The notes: generated from the sequence alone by a model not told the origin. Shown: positions 53,979 to 63,061, counted from the first letter of the stretch. The stretch: DNA of 64,000 nucleotides from CAYWRZ01 sp964460845 (GCA_964460845.1 CAYWRZ010000016.1:1-64000); one strand, 5' to 3'. Numbers and translations are program-made.

Positions 53979-55313
53979 TTACAGCCACATATCGATAAGC
54001 AGGTACAGGTTCAGGCTAAGCACAATACCGGCGATGACCCATACGCCTGTTTTCAGCGGGCGTGAGTTGGCAAATTTCCCCATTTTAGCGCGACTATTGG
54101 TGAAAATGACCAGCGGAATCACTGCAAAGCTGAGCTGCATCGAAAGAATAACCTGACTTAGTAGCAGCAAATCGGTGGTGCCGCTTTCGCCGTAAAGCAG
54201 TGTCACAATAAAAGCCGGAATGATGGCGATAAGCCGGGTAATAAGTCGCCTGAGCCAGGGTTTGAGGCGAATATTGAGGAAGCCTTCCATTACGATTTGT
54301 CCGGCCAGCGTACCGGTAAGCGTAGAGCTTTGTCCGGAGGCTAGCAGCGCCACGGCAAACAGGGTACTTGCAAGCGTAGTGCCTAACAGGGGGGTAAGCA
54401 GTTCGTGCGCATTATGAATATCGGCTACTTCGTGATTACCCGTCGAATAGAAGGTAGCGGCGGCTACGACCAAAATGGCCGAATTGATCAAAAAAGCGAT
54501 AAACAAAGAAGCTGTACTGTCTATCGTGGCATAACGAATGGCCATTTTTTTACCCTCGTCGGTGCGCGGATAATTGCGGGTTTGCACAATGCTCGAATGC
54601 AGGTATAGGTTATGCGGCATCACCGTAGCACCTAAAATACCGATAGCTATAAACAGCATCGAAGGATTACTCACAATTTCGGGGTCGGGGATAAGCCCTT
54701 GAAGCATCGGGAAAAGTTCGGGTTGCGAAGCGATAATTTCGAAAATAAAACAGCCCAGGATTACGAACATAAATCCGGCTACAATGCTTTCGATAAGCCT
54801 GAATCCTTTGTATTGGAAATAGAGAATGATAAGCACATCGAGTCCGGTAATGACTACACCCCAGGTGAGCGGTATGTCGAAAAGCAGATTAAGCGCAATG
54901 GCAGAGCCGATAACTTCGGCCAGGTCACAAGCTGCGATGGCTATTTCACAAAATACCCACAGCATAAAATTGACTACCGGAGGATAATGGTCGCGGCAGG
55001 CTTGCGCCAAATCGCGTTCGGCCACCACACCCAGTTTCAGCGACAAGTGCTGCAAGAACATTGCAAAAATATTCGAAATAAGAATCACAGAAAGCAGCTT
55101 GTAGCCAAATTCCGAGCCTCCGGCAATGTCTGTAGCCCAGTTACCCGGATCGATATATCCTACGGCAATCAGTAGTCCTGGTCCGGTAAAAGCCAGCAGC
55201 TTTTTCCAGAAGCTTCCTTTCAGCGGCACATGCACGCTTGAAAATACTTCGGGCAACGAATGTTGTGTTTTTTCCTTGCGCCAGGCTCTTTTTGGGCTAC
55301 GTCCCGAAATCAT
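53979..55313 (-). CDS. mntH: Nramp-family divalent metal transporter (MntH-like)
   Basis: The 444-residue product has 11 or so helices and the Nramp metal site: DPGN (55-58) in helix 1 and MPHN (232-235) in helix 6, followed by LYLHSSIVQTR. Nramp proteins take up Mn2+ or Fe2+ with protons. It is preceded by a candidate promoter with an overlapping palindrome that could be the operator of a metal-responsive repressor. Confidence 0.92.
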   Translation of the reverse strand: MISGRSPKRAWRKEKTQHSLPEVFSSVHVPLKGSFWKKLLAFTGPGLLIAVGYIDPGNWATDIAGGSEFGYKLLSVILISNIFAMFLQHLSLKLGVVAERDLAQACRDHYPPVVNFMLWVFCEIAIAACDLAEVIGSAIALNLLFDIPLTWGVVITGLDVLIILYFQYKGFRLIESIVAGFMFVILGCFIFEIIASQPELFPMLQGLIPDPEIVSNPSMLFIAIGILGATVMPHNLYLHSSIVQTRNYPRTDEGKKMAIRYATIDSTASLFIAFLINSAILVVAAATFYSTGNHEVADIHNAHELLTPLLGTTLASTLFAVALLASGQSSTLTGTLAGQIVMEGFLNIRLKPWLRRLITRLIAIIPAFIVTLLYGESGTTDLLLLSQVILSMQLSFAVIPLVIFTNSRAKMGKFANSRPLKTGVWVIAGIVLSLNLYLLIDMWL

Positions 55314-55361
55314 TTATGCGGTTCTTTTTTGCAAACTTACAGAAAAAGCTGATTTAGGAAA

Positions 55362-55369
55362 CAAAAATA
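55362..55369 (-). promoter_or_regulatory. -7 element of the mntH promoter
   Basis: The minus strand reads TATTTTTG, matching TAnnTTTG, 49 bases before the mntH ATG. No clear TTG lies 18-23 bases upstream, as expected for an activated or tightly repressed promoter. Confidence 0.4.
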
Positions 55370-55383
55370 TTAGAATAATCTAA
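55370..55383. promoter_or_regulatory. Palindromic operator candidate at mntH
   Basis: TTAGAATAATCTAA is an inverted repeat TTAGA-N4-TCTAA lying directly upstream of the -7 element, in the promoter spacer. DtxR/MntR-type regulators bind palindromes with TTAG/CTAA-like arms, so this is a candidate operator for metal control of mntH. No regulator gene is adjacent. Confidence 0.4.
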
Positions 55384-55485
55384 CTTTGTGGAAATAAAGT
55401 TTGCGATTAGGAGCGTAGAGGATGTGTATGAAGTGTGAGAGAGGAGGAGTGAAGTGGAAGAAGGGGGCGTTCGAAAGTTTATTTA

Positions 55486-56127
55486 GACGGAAAACAGACT
55501 TGGTAGATTGTATTCGTTTTCGTAGGGAATTCCCGCAACTTTCCCCTTCCCGGGGTCAAGTTAAGGATTTAGGAGATATCGCGCCATTCTGTTTTTGTTC
55601 AGGATGAAGGTTCGAAAATGAGCGCTGTTTTTTTGAGGATTAAATGAACCATAAAATAGTTTTTTTGGGAAACCTTTTGGAATTGAAAGAGAATAGGATA
55701 AGTACTTAATAAAAGTCAAAAAAAGGCTGCGCGAAGCTTCATCGAGACGAAAAACAGACTTGGTAGATTGTGGTCGTTTTCGTAGGGAATTCCCGCAACT
55801 TTCCCCTTCCCAGGTTCAAGTTAAGGATTTAGGAGATATCGCGCCATTCTGTTTTTGTTCAGGATGAAGGNNNNNNNNNNNNNNNNNNNNNNNNNNNNNN
55901 NNNNNNNNNNNNNNNNNNNNNNNNNNNNNNNNNNNNNNNNNNNNNNNNNNNNNNNNNNNNNNNNNNNNNNGGGAAACCTTTTGGAATTGAAAGAGAATAG
56001 GATAAGTACTTAATAAAAGTCAAAAGAAGGCTGCGCGAACCTTCATCGAGACGGAAAAATGACTTGGTAAGTTGTGTTCGTTTTCGTAGGGAATTCCCGC
56101 AACTTTCCCCTTCCCGGGGTCAAGTTA
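55486..56127. repeat. About 260-bp tandem repeat with N gap
   Basis: Copies share the segment GACGGAAAACAGACTTGG, a GTAGGGAATTCCCGC palindrome and CCCCTTCCC(G)GGGTCAAGTTA. Copy A begins near 55486, copy B near 55746 (260 bases later) and a partial copy C near 56050, diverging after 56127. Two short ORFs in it share the translated piece FRREFPQLSPSRGQV but have no convincing gene context. No transposase is seen, so a noncoding element or decayed gene is possible. Confidence 0.75.
55871..55970. other. Assembly gap of exactly 100 N
   Basis: A run of 100 N, the usual placeholder, lies inside repeat copy B. In copy A the matching segment between AGGATGAAGG and GGGAAACC is 56 bases (55611-55666), so the true missing length is probably 56 bases or 56 plus whole repeat units. 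Confidence 0.9.
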
Positions 56128-56327
56128 GCGGATTTCAACACTCCCCGCAAACCTGTTTTTTAAGCAGATTAAACTTCGACCCTGACAGCAATACGTTTTT
56201 TAGCGGGGCGGTTGAATCCGCCAATAGCAACAGAGATATATTCGAGAGAATAGAGTGACAGTAGTACAAGAAAGAGGTGAAGACTGATGTTTTTTGTGGT
56301 ACTTTTTTTCAGTCTTTCAAAGGCTCC

Positions 56328-57713
56328 TCAAACCTTATCGGGAAAGAGCTTACCCGGATTGAGCAGATTATCGGGATCGAAGAGCTTTTTGATACCGCGC
56401 ATCAGATTGAGCTGTACCTCATTAAAAGCGATATCCATATAATTGCGTTGCACGTAGCCTATGCCGTGCTCGCCCGAAAGGGTTCCGCCCAGGGCTACGG
56501 TAAGCTCAAAAATTTCGCGGATACCGTTTGGCAGTTTTTCTTCCCACTCTTTTTCGCTCAGTTCGCCGCGAATGAGGTTGATGTGCAGGTTGCCATCGCC
56601 GGCATGGCCGTAGCACACGCTTTTAAAACCGTATTTTTTTCCGATAGCTTTTACTCCTTCCAGCAGCCGGGGTAGTTCGTAGCGAGGTACTACGGTATCT
56701 TCTTCCTTATAAACCGAATGCGATTTGACGGCTTCGCCCACCCGGCGGCGGAGCATCCACAGGGCTTCTTTTTGTTCTGTCGTTTCGGCCAGCAGTATGT
56801 CGTCGCATTCGAAGCGTTCCATCACTTCGGCAATTTTTTCGGCTTCGCGCAGCAGTTGCTCGGGTTCGTTACCGTCGGTTTCGACCAGCAGGTGCGCCTG
56901 TATGCCGTCTTTGATAGAGAGATTTACGCCGTCCACGTAGCGGAGGGTCCAGTCGATCGCATCGCGCTCCATAAATTCGAGCGCCGAAGGGGTAATGCCT
57001 TCGCGAAACACGGCCGATACCGCTTCGCAGGCTTTTTGTGCCGAAAAGAAAGGAACCAGCATCAGCACGTTATGACGGGGCAGTGGAATAAGCCGCAGCA
57101 CAGCTTTGGTAATAATACCGAGCGTGCCTTCGCTGCCAACCATCAATTGCGTCAGGTTGTATCCGGTTGCGTTTTTCAGGGTATTGGCTCCGGTATGGAT
57201 AATATCGCCCGAGGGTAGCACCACTTCGAGGTTCAGCACATAATCTTTGGTCACGCCGTATTTCAGTGCGCGGGGTCCGCCCGAATTTTCGGCGAGGTTA
57301 CCGCCTATGGAGCAAGATCCTCTGCTGGCGGGATCGACCGGGTAGAAGAGCCCTTTTTCGGCTACGGCTTCTTGTAGCACCTGCGTAATAACGCCGGGTT
57401 CTACCGTTACCTGCAGGTTTTTTTCGTCGATGTCGAGAATACGGTTAAGGCGTTCGGTAGAGAGCGCCAGTCCGCCCTGTACGCAGAGCGCGCCGCCGCT
57501 TAAGCCGGTGCGTGCGCCGACAGGGGTAACCGGTAAGTGGTGTTCGCGGCAAAAACGAAGGATAAGCGCCACCTCTTCGGCAGAAGAAGGTTTGACCACT
57601 GCCAGCGGCGGGAAGCGTAAATCTTCCGTCTCATCGTGGCTATAAGCGGTCAGCGTATCCGGGTCGGTAAATACGGTTCCGGGTTTTAGCAGCTTTTCGA
57701 GTGCGGCTATCAC
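56328..57713 (-). CDS. FAD-linked oxidase, GlcD/D-lactate dehydrogenase type
   Basis: The 461-residue product has a PCMH-type FAD domain (PPLAVVKPSSAEEVALIL, VTPVGARTGLSGGAL, DPASRGSCSIGGNLAENSGG, GSEGTLGIITK) and a FAD-oxidase C-terminal domain (YGHAGDGNLHINL, GGTLSGEHGIG, LFDPDNLLNPGKLFP). These enzymes oxidise 2-hydroxy acids such as glycolate or D-lactate. No glcE or glcF genes are adjacent, so it is more likely a stand-alone D-2-hydroxyacid dehydrogenase. It is last of a five-gene operon. Confidence 0.88.
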   Translation of the reverse strand: MIAALEKLLKPGTVFTDPDTLTAYSHDETEDLRFPPLAVVKPSSAEEVALILRFCREHHLPVTPVGARTGLSGGALCVQGGLALSTERLNRILDIDEKNLQVTVEPGVITQVLQEAVAEKGLFYPVDPASRGSCSIGGNLAENSGGPRALKYGVTKDYVLNLEVVLPSGDIIHTGANTLKNATGYNLTQLMVGSEGTLGIITKAVLRLIPLPRHNVLMLVPFFSAQKACEAVSAVFREGITPSALEFMERDAIDWTLRYVDGVNLSIKDGIQAHLLVETDGNEPEQLLREAEKIAEVMERFECDDILLAETTEQKEALWMLRRRVGEAVKSHSVYKEEDTVVPRYELPRLLEGVKAIGKKYGFKSVCYGHAGDGNLHINLIRGELSEKEWEEKLPNGIREIFELTVALGGTLSGEHGIGYVQRNYMDIAFNEVQLNLMRGIKKLFDPDNLLNPGKLFPDKV

Positions 57714-57718
57714 GGTGC

Positions 57719-58390
57719 TTATTTTTCGAGGCTTGCCGCTGCTTTACGGCGGGCCTTGCGGTGCTTTATCAGCTCGATGAAAATGGGAACGACCGAGATA
57801 AGAATGATGGCCAGTATCGCGATTTCAAAATTGTCGCGTACAATGGGGATATTGCCGAAGAAATAGCCCAGCAGCGTGAGTCCGACCACCCAGATGGCTC
57901 CGCCGATCACGTTATACGCGATAAAGCGGCTGTAATTCATTTCACCTACACCGGCCACAAAAGGCGCCAGTGTACGCACAATGGGCACAAAGCGAGCGAG
58001 GATGATCGTTTTCGGTCCATGCTTCTCGTAAAACGTGTGCGTTTTGGTCAGGTGTTCGGGTTTGATCAATTGTCTGTTGCGCCATTTGGCCTGCAGCATC
58101 TTTTGTCCGAGTTTTTTTCCTATCCAATAATTGAGCGTATCGCCCAGCACGGCAGCGATAAACAGCAGAATGATCAGGTAAAAAATGTTGAGCGAGCCGA
58201 GGTAGGCAAAGGTGCCTGCGGCAAAAAGCAGCGAGTCTCCGGGCAGGAAGGGCATGATCACGATTCCGGTTTCGACGAAGATGATCAGAAACAGGATGAT
58301 GTAGGTAGCAGTACCGTATTCGGAAATGATGTACTGGAGCTTTTCGTCGAGGTGTAGGAAAAAGTCCAGAAATTCTTTGAAAAATTCCAT
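57719..58390 (-). CDS. DedA-family membrane protein
   Basis: The 223-residue product (ATG 58390, chosen over 58432, which would overlap the rhodanese gene) has the DedA core: FLIIFVETGIVIMPFLPGDSLLFAAG, AAVLGDTLNYWIGKKLG, and FYEKHGPKTIILARFVPIVRTLAPFVAGVG. DedA proteins move lipid carriers such as undecaprenyl phosphate across the membrane and affect membrane fitness. It lies 7 bases after the rhodanese gene and 5 bases before the GlcD-like gene. Confidence 0.9.
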   Translation of the reverse strand: MEFFKEFLDFFLHLDEKLQYIISEYGTATYIILFLIIFVETGIVIMPFLPGDSLLFAAGTFAYLGSLNIFYLIILLFIAAVLGDTLNYWIGKKLGQKMLQAKWRNRQLIKPEHLTKTHTFYEKHGPKTIILARFVPIVRTLAPFVAGVGEMNYSRFIAYNVIGGAIWVVGLTLLGYFFGNIPIVRDNFEIAILAIILISVVPIFIELIKHRKARRKAAASLEK

Positions 58391-58397
58391 CAGCGGA

Positions 58398-58721
58398 TTA
58401 GGATTTAGGAAGAGAAGGATCGATTTCGTCAATCCAGGCCAGGATTCCGCCTTTCAGGTTATGCAGGTTGCTGTACCCGAATTGCGTTTCGAGCGCGTCG
58501 ATCACGGCGGCCGAACGTTTACCGCTGCGGCAGTGAACGATTACGGGTACATCTTTGCGGATGCGATCGGCCTGTTGCAGCACTTCGCCCATAGGGATAA
58601 GCTCACCGCCAATGGCGCTTACTTCGGCTTCGTGGGGTTCACGCACATCGATCAGTTGGAATTCTTCGGCAGCCTCTTTTTTGGCTTTCAGCTCCTGTAC
58701 GGTAATTTCTTTTATGGCCAT
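58398..58721 (-). CDS. Single-domain rhodanese-like protein
   Basis: The 107-residue product is a rhodanese domain with FQLIDVREPHEAEVSAIGG, VPVIVHCRSGKRSAAVIDAL (active Cys in HCRSGKRS) and GYSNLHNLKGGILAWIDE. Such proteins carry or transfer sulfane sulfur. It is coded 3 bases after phosphosulfolactate synthase, so a sulfur link is suggested but not shown. Confidence 0.9.
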   Translation of the reverse strand: MAIKEITVQELKAKKEAAEEFQLIDVREPHEAEVSAIGGELIPMGEVLQQADRIRKDVPVIVHCRSGKRSAAVIDALETQFGYSNLHNLKGGILAWIDEIDPSLPKS

Positions 58722-58724
58722 AGC

Positions 58725-59528
58725 TCAGGTAGTCTTCTTTTGAGGGTAACGTATTTTTTTTGCAATTTTTTCGGGAAGAAAAGTGAAGAAGGTATCGCCG
58801 CGTAATCCTAAGCGCAGACATTCCATCGCAATAACTTCAAAAGGTGCGATGTTACCGAGGTTCACATTGGCACCGAATTGTTTGATAAACCAAACCTGCT
58901 GCTCTTTTTTGGGCGCTTCCCACATGATGCGGGCAGGGTCGATTTTAGCGGTAATTTTGTTGATCAGCAGGGTGTGGGCGTGTCCGCTGGGGCGAAAAAT
59001 ACCGACCGTACCGCTTTCACGGCCTTCGGCTATCACTTTCCAGGCACCGGCTTCTATCTCGCGGCTCATCATTTTGATCCAGCGTGCCGGGCTGATAAGA
59101 ATTCCGGCTTCTTTAGAACCGACTTCCGAAAGTACGGTGTAGTCTTTGGCCAGTTTTTCGATGTATTTCAGCTTGGCATCGTGGTCGAGCACGATAGATC
59201 CGTCCGACACTTCTACGGTACCGACCTTGTATTTGTCGAGCAGCTTTCGGTATTCGTCAAATTTCCCTCTGGCGATAAACGCTTCGAAAAGCGTGCCTCC
59301 GAAATAGCACTGCAAGCCGGCCGAATGGTAGAGCTTTATTTTCTCGCTCAGGTTAGGCGTTACTGCGGCTGTACCGAAGCCCAGCTTTACCAGGTCGGTA
59401 TAGGCGGCTGAGCTTTCAATAAAAGCGGCGGCTTCGGAGAGCGAAAGCCCTTTGTCCATCATCATGGTAATACCCGATTCGCGTGGTTTTTCTGCGCGTT
59501 CGGGGATGTAGGGGAGTGTAAAATTCAT
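58725..59528 (-). CDS. comA: Phosphosulfolactate synthase
   Basis: The enzyme adds sulfite to phosphoenolpyruvate to make phosphosulfolactate, the first step to coenzyme M in archaea. In bacteria the pathway can lead to sulfolactate or other C3 sulfonates. The 267-residue product is a TIM barrel with GITMMMDKGLSL, DLVKLGFGTAAV, GGTLFEAFIARGKFDEY, VGTVEVSDGSIVL and IMWEAPKKEQQ. In Bacteroidota such a C3 sulfonate could feed sulfonolipids, but no sulfolactate dehydrogenase or capnine gene is adjacent. It starts 2 bases after the TPR gene's stop. Confidence 0.88.
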   Translation of the reverse strand: MNFTLPYIPERAEKPRESGITMMMDKGLSLSEAAAFIESSAAYTDLVKLGFGTAAVTPNLSEKIKLYHSAGLQCYFGGTLFEAFIARGKFDEYRKLLDKYKVGTVEVSDGSIVLDHDAKLKYIEKLAKDYTVLSEVGSKEAGILISPARWIKMMSREIEAGAWKVIAEGRESGTVGIFRPSGHAHTLLINKITAKIDPARIMWEAPKKEQQVWFIKQFGANVNLGNIAPFEVIAMECLRLGLRGDTFFTFLPEKIAKKIRYPQKKTT

Positions 59529-59530
59529 GC

Positions 59531-60949
59531 TTATTTCCGGTATAGTTCAAGTAGGTCTGTAACGGCTGATATAGCTTTCAGATCGGGAAAATACGTGATT
59601 AATTTTTCATGCGCGGCATAATCGTTTTGCAATAATTGTTCAAACAGCGCAAGCGCCTGTGCTTTTTTTCCGTCGAAGAGAAGGTAAGCCACCATGCGGT
59701 AGCAGAGATCGATCTGTTGAGGGAGCCTATCGATATGCAGTTGCAGTTCGTGAATAGCTTCTTCGGCGGCGTAATATTCGTAGAGGAAATTGCTGTAGTC
59801 GAGAATGAGCTCCAGGTTGTCGGGATCGAGGCTCATGGCGGTACGGTAGGCATTGAGCGCTTCCTCGGTTCTTTCGGCCTTTTCGAGAATTTCGCCGTAG
59901 ATATACCAGTAGTCGGCATTTTTACTGTCGAGTAGCAGGGCTTTCTCCACATAAACAACGGCTTCCCGGTTTTTTTCGAGCATCCCGGAGGCAATGCCCA
60001 GCCCGATCCAGGCTTCGGTCATCTCGTCGTCTATTCGGGTGGCCTTCATGAAGTTGGAATAGGCTTCGTCGGGCATATCAAGTTTCTCGAAACATTCGCC
60101 GATGTAGCAGTACGTAACGGCCTGCGGCTCTTCGTGGATAAAGGTTTCGGCGTAGCAGTTAATGGCCTCGTGGTACATTTCGAGCTGCACGTAGGTATTG
60201 GCTTTGTTGAAATAGGCCGAAGAAAAGCCCTCGTTGAGTGTCAGGCATAAATCGAATGCTTCGAGCGCTTTTTCATAAGCCCCGGCGCGGCTGTAGAGTG
60301 TGCCGATGTTGTACCAGGCGGTATAGGAATAGGGGTTGGCGTCGATGAAATGGTTAAAGAAATCCACTCCTTCGGCGGGCGCGCCCGACATTTCATAACA
60401 GTAAGCCAGCTCGAAAAGTGCGGCTTCGTTTTCGCCATTTAGCTCGATGGCTTTTTTCAGACAGGTAATGGCCTTGTCCCATTTTTTGAGGTTCTCGTAT
60501 TCAAAAGCCAGGTCCACGTACAGATCGTCGGCTTCTTCGCGGGCAAAACGGATAGCCTGCTTCAGGTTGCGGATGGCTTCTTCGTGGTTGCGCTGCTGGC
60601 TGAAAATGCCTGCCCGCAGGATGTAAATCTCCTCGTTGTGCGGCTCGATATGCTCAATGCGGTTCAGGATTTCGAGACTTTTGTACAGCTTACCCGTAGA
60701 GGCATACACTTCGGCCTTGCGCAACAGAATAGGAATAGCATCGGGATGCTGAGAAGTAGCCATAGAAATTCCTTTCATGGCCGATTTGAGATTGTTTCGC
60801 TCCAGGTAATAATCGATAATGGCTTCGAACACATCAACATCGAAAAAATAATTCGCGTTGTTTTTTATCATATCCTCGAACCTTCTGATGTAAGGTTCGA
60901 TGTCCTCCTGCCCGTTATAGCTGTCGTTAAAACCGTTTCCCTCTGTCAT
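59531..60949 (-). CDS. Tetratricopeptide-repeat protein
   Basis: The 472-residue product has about ten TPR units from residue 30 to 440. Typical ones are ALFELAYCYEMSGAPAEGVDF, TAWYNIGTLYSRAGAYEKALEAFD and DYWYIYGEILEKAERTEEALNAYR. There is no signal peptide. It probably works as a cytoplasmic protein scaffold and is first of a five-gene operon with phosphosulfolactate synthase, rhodanese, DedA and the GlcD-like oxidase. The role of this set is not obvious. Confidence 0.85.
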   Translation of the reverse strand: MTEGNGFNDSYNGQEDIEPYIRRFEDMIKNNANYFFDVDVFEAIIDYYLERNNLKSAMKGISMATSQHPDAIPILLRKAEVYASTGKLYKSLEILNRIEHIEPHNEEIYILRAGIFSQQRNHEEAIRNLKQAIRFAREEADDLYVDLAFEYENLKKWDKAITCLKKAIELNGENEAALFELAYCYEMSGAPAEGVDFFNHFIDANPYSYTAWYNIGTLYSRAGAYEKALEAFDLCLTLNEGFSSAYFNKANTYVQLEMYHEAINCYAETFIHEEPQAVTYCYIGECFEKLDMPDEAYSNFMKATRIDDEMTEAWIGLGIASGMLEKNREAVVYVEKALLLDSKNADYWYIYGEILEKAERTEEALNAYRTAMSLDPDNLELILDYSNFLYEYYAAEEAIHELQLHIDRLPQQIDLCYRMVAYLLFDGKKAQALALFEQLLQNDYAAHEKLITYFPDLKAISAVTDLLELYRK

Positions 60950-60966
60950 TCACAATGCAGTTTCAA

Positions 60967-60974
60967 CAAAGGTA
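60967..60974 (-). promoter_or_regulatory. -7 element candidate of the TPR operon
   Basis: The minus strand reads TACCTTTG, matching TAnnTTTG, 18 bases before the ATG at 60949. Confidence 0.3.
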
Positions 60975-61072
60975 TTAATTAACCCGGACATCTGACTTAT
61001 GGATCGACCTTGCTTTCCACCGCGTAATTAACAGTTTTTGATTTGATAACCAGTTGTTTATGTTGTTTTGGG

Positions 61073-61101
61073 TTGAAATGCCTTTTTTTTCAGTATTTTC
61101 G
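61073..61101 (+). promoter_or_regulatory. Promoter candidate of the DUF1761 gene
   Basis: TTG (61073-61075), an 18-base spacer and TATTTTCG (61094-61101). The TATTTTCG variant also precedes the FKBP gene. The chosen start is 28 bases downstream. Confidence 0.4.
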
Positions 61102-61128
61102 ATCAAAACCACATTAAATTTCTTGTGT

Positions 61129-61611
61129 ATGCAAACATTTTTACGATTTTTTGAGCGTCACCTGACCGAACAGGTGGACTATGTAGCGGTGCTGGTAGCC
61201 GCGGTAGCCGCTTTCCTTATCGGTGCGCTGTGGTATTCGCCACTTCTGTTTTCTAAGCCCTGGTTCAGAAGAGTATATGGCGAGGTGCCGGTAGAAACCC
61301 TGAAAGCAAACATGAGAATGAGCATGCCGGTGATGATGCTTCTTTCTTTTCTGCTCACTTTTATCATGGCGCTGGGCTTAGGAATGGTACTTTTTATATA
61401 CCCCATAAACTGGGTTGTTGGCGCTTTATTCGGGCTTTTTATTTCCACGTTTTTTATCGCCGCGAACACTTATAAGCATTACCTGTACGAAAACAGACCT
61501 TTTTCCCTGCTCCTCATCAGCGCCGGGCACGACATCGTTTGTTTTGTAGTGATGGGTGCTATCTTGGGCGGCTGGGAAGCAAGCACTGTTAGTTATCCTG
61601 TTAAATTTTAA
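61129..61611 (+). CDS. DUF1761 membrane protein
   Basis: I start at ATG 61129 (MQTFLRFF, 160 residues). The upstream frame would run through the promoter. Helices are near 21-39, 70-92, 94-113 and 135-153, and YVAVLVAAVAAFLIGALWYSP matches DUF1761. The family's function is unknown. No close partner gene is present. Confidence 0.8.
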   Translation: MQTFLRFFERHLTEQVDYVAVLVAAVAAFLIGALWYSPLLFSKPWFRRVYGEVPVETLKANMRMSMPVMMLLSFLLTFIMALGLGMVLFIYPINWVVGALFGLFISTFFIAANTYKHYLYENRPFSLLLISAGHDIVCFVVMGAILGGWEASTVSYPVKF

Positions 61612-61675
61612 TGCTTTTTTTTTGCGGACAAGCCGTTTTAATTGCGTATTTCACGCCACGTAAACAGCTTCTTCC

Positions 61676-63061
61676 ATGACACTCATTCAATCTATATCGG
61701 GCATACGCGGCACCATTGGCGGAAAAGCCGGAGAAGGGCTTACCCCTCCCGATACCGTACGTTTTGCCGCCGCTTATGGGCAATGGCTTCGCGCGCGTAA
61801 TCCGGGCAGCCGGGTGAAAGTGGTAATTGGGCGCGATGCGCGCATTTCGGGCGAAATGGTACGCAATCTGGTGGTTGCGACCTTACAGGGTTGCGGTATC
61901 GATGTGCTTGACCTAGGACTTTCCACCACGCCTACCGTCGAAATGGCTGTGCCCGCCGAGCAGGCACAGGGAGGAATTATTCTTACCGCAAGCCATAATC
62001 CGAGGCAATGGAATGCGCTGAAGCTGCTCAACGAAAAAGGAGAGTTTATTTCGGCGGCCGACGGCGCTCAGGTGCTGCAACTGGCCGAAAGTGGTGAGAT
62101 AGAATATGCGGCTGTCGATGAACTGGGACAAGTAACTACCGACGATACCTATATTAATCGGCATATCGAATGGATTTGTAAGCTGCCTTTGGTAGATAGG
62201 GAAGCTATTCGTACTGCACGTTTCCATGTGGTTTGCGATGCGGTAAATTCGACCGGAGGCATTGCGGTTCCTGCCTTGCTTCGTGCGCTTGGAGTAGCGC
62301 AAATCACTCCGCTTTTTTGTGTGCCCAATGGAGAATTTCCCCATAACCCCGAACCACTTCCCGAGCATTTGGGAGAAATTTCGGCCGAAGTAAAACGCAG
62401 CGCTGCGCACCTCGGTGTGGTGGTCGATCCCGATGTGGACAGGTTGGCTTTGGTCAACGAAGACGGCACCCTTTTTGGCGAAGAATATACCTTAGTGGCT
62501 GTGGCTGATTACGTATTGTCGCATACCCCCGGCAATACCGTATCCAATCTTTCTTCGACCCGCGCCCTGCGCGACGTGACCGAAAAGCACGGCGGCACTT
62601 ATTCGGCTTCGGCGGTAGGAGAAGTCAATGTGGTAGAGCTGATGAAAGCTACCGATGCGGTAATTGGCGGCGAAGGCAATGGTGGGGTCATTTATCCGGC
62701 CCTTCATTACGGTCGCGACGCCCTTGTGGGTATCGCGCTTTTTCTTTCGCACCTGGCGCGTTCGGGTAAAAAATGCTCCGAATTGCGCCGTACTTATCCC
62801 GATTATTTCATTTCGAAAAACAAGATCGAGCTGCATCCGGGTATCGACGTGGACAAACTGCTGGAGCAGATCAAACAGCGGTATGCTTCGCAGCCGGTGA
62901 ACGATTCGGATGGGGTAAAAATAGAATTTGATCGCGAGTGGGTACACCTGCGCCGTAGCAATACCGAGCCTATTATCCGGATTTATGCCGAGAGCGATTC
63001 GGCAGCCGGAGCCGATGCGTTGGCCGCGAAAATAATGGAAGAAATAAAGGCTTTGGGTTGA
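61676..63061 (+). CDS. glmM: Phosphoglucosamine mutase-like phosphohexomutase
   Basis: The enzyme interconverts glucosamine-6-phosphate and glucosamine-1-phosphate for peptidoglycan. The 461-residue product has the phosphoserine loop TASHNP (Ser106), the metal loop DPDVDR (Asp251, 253 and 255), the sugar-binding GEGNGG and the phosphate-binding RRSNTEP. The GlmM family differs from PMM/PGM in subtle ways; the related phosphomannomutase role is not excluded. It starts 64 bases after the DUF1761 gene. Confidence 0.88.
   Translation: MTLIQSISGIRGTIGGKAGEGLTPPDTVRFAAAYGQWLRARNPGSRVKVVIGRDARISGEMVRNLVVATLQGCGIDVLDLGLSTTPTVEMAVPAEQAQGGIILTASHNPRQWNALKLLNEKGEFISAADGAQVLQLAESGEIEYAAVDELGQVTTDDTYINRHIEWICKLPLVDREAIRTARFHVVCDAVNSTGGIAVPALLRALGVAQITPLFCVPNGEFPHNPEPLPEHLGEISAEVKRSAAHLGVVVDPDVDRLALVNEDGTLFGEEYTLVAVADYVLSHTPGNTVSNLSSTRALRDVTEKHGGTYSASAVGEVNVVELMKATDAVIGGEGNGGVIYPALHYGRDALVGIALFLSHLARSGKKCSELRRTYPDYFISKNKIELHPGIDVDKLLEQIKQRYASQPVNDSDGVKIEFDREWVHLRRSNTEPIIRIYAESDSAAGADALAAKIMEEIKALG

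Larger units (their letters stand above)
55384..56327. other. Gene-free region around the repeat array
   Basis: About 940 bases between mntH and the GlcD-like gene. It holds the repeat array and gap. Outside them no ORF with a family pattern, tRNA or terminator was recognised. Confidence 0.5.

Noticed and set aside
55486..56127. Possible CRISPR array
   Set aside because: The repeat unit is about 260 bases without short constant repeats and unique spacers, and no cas genes are present.
55422..56258. Two short plus-strand frames in the repeat region sharing FRREFPQLSPSRGQV
   Set aside because: The shared peptide follows from the repeated DNA. The frames end differently, one is close to an N gap and neither has a promoter or family match.
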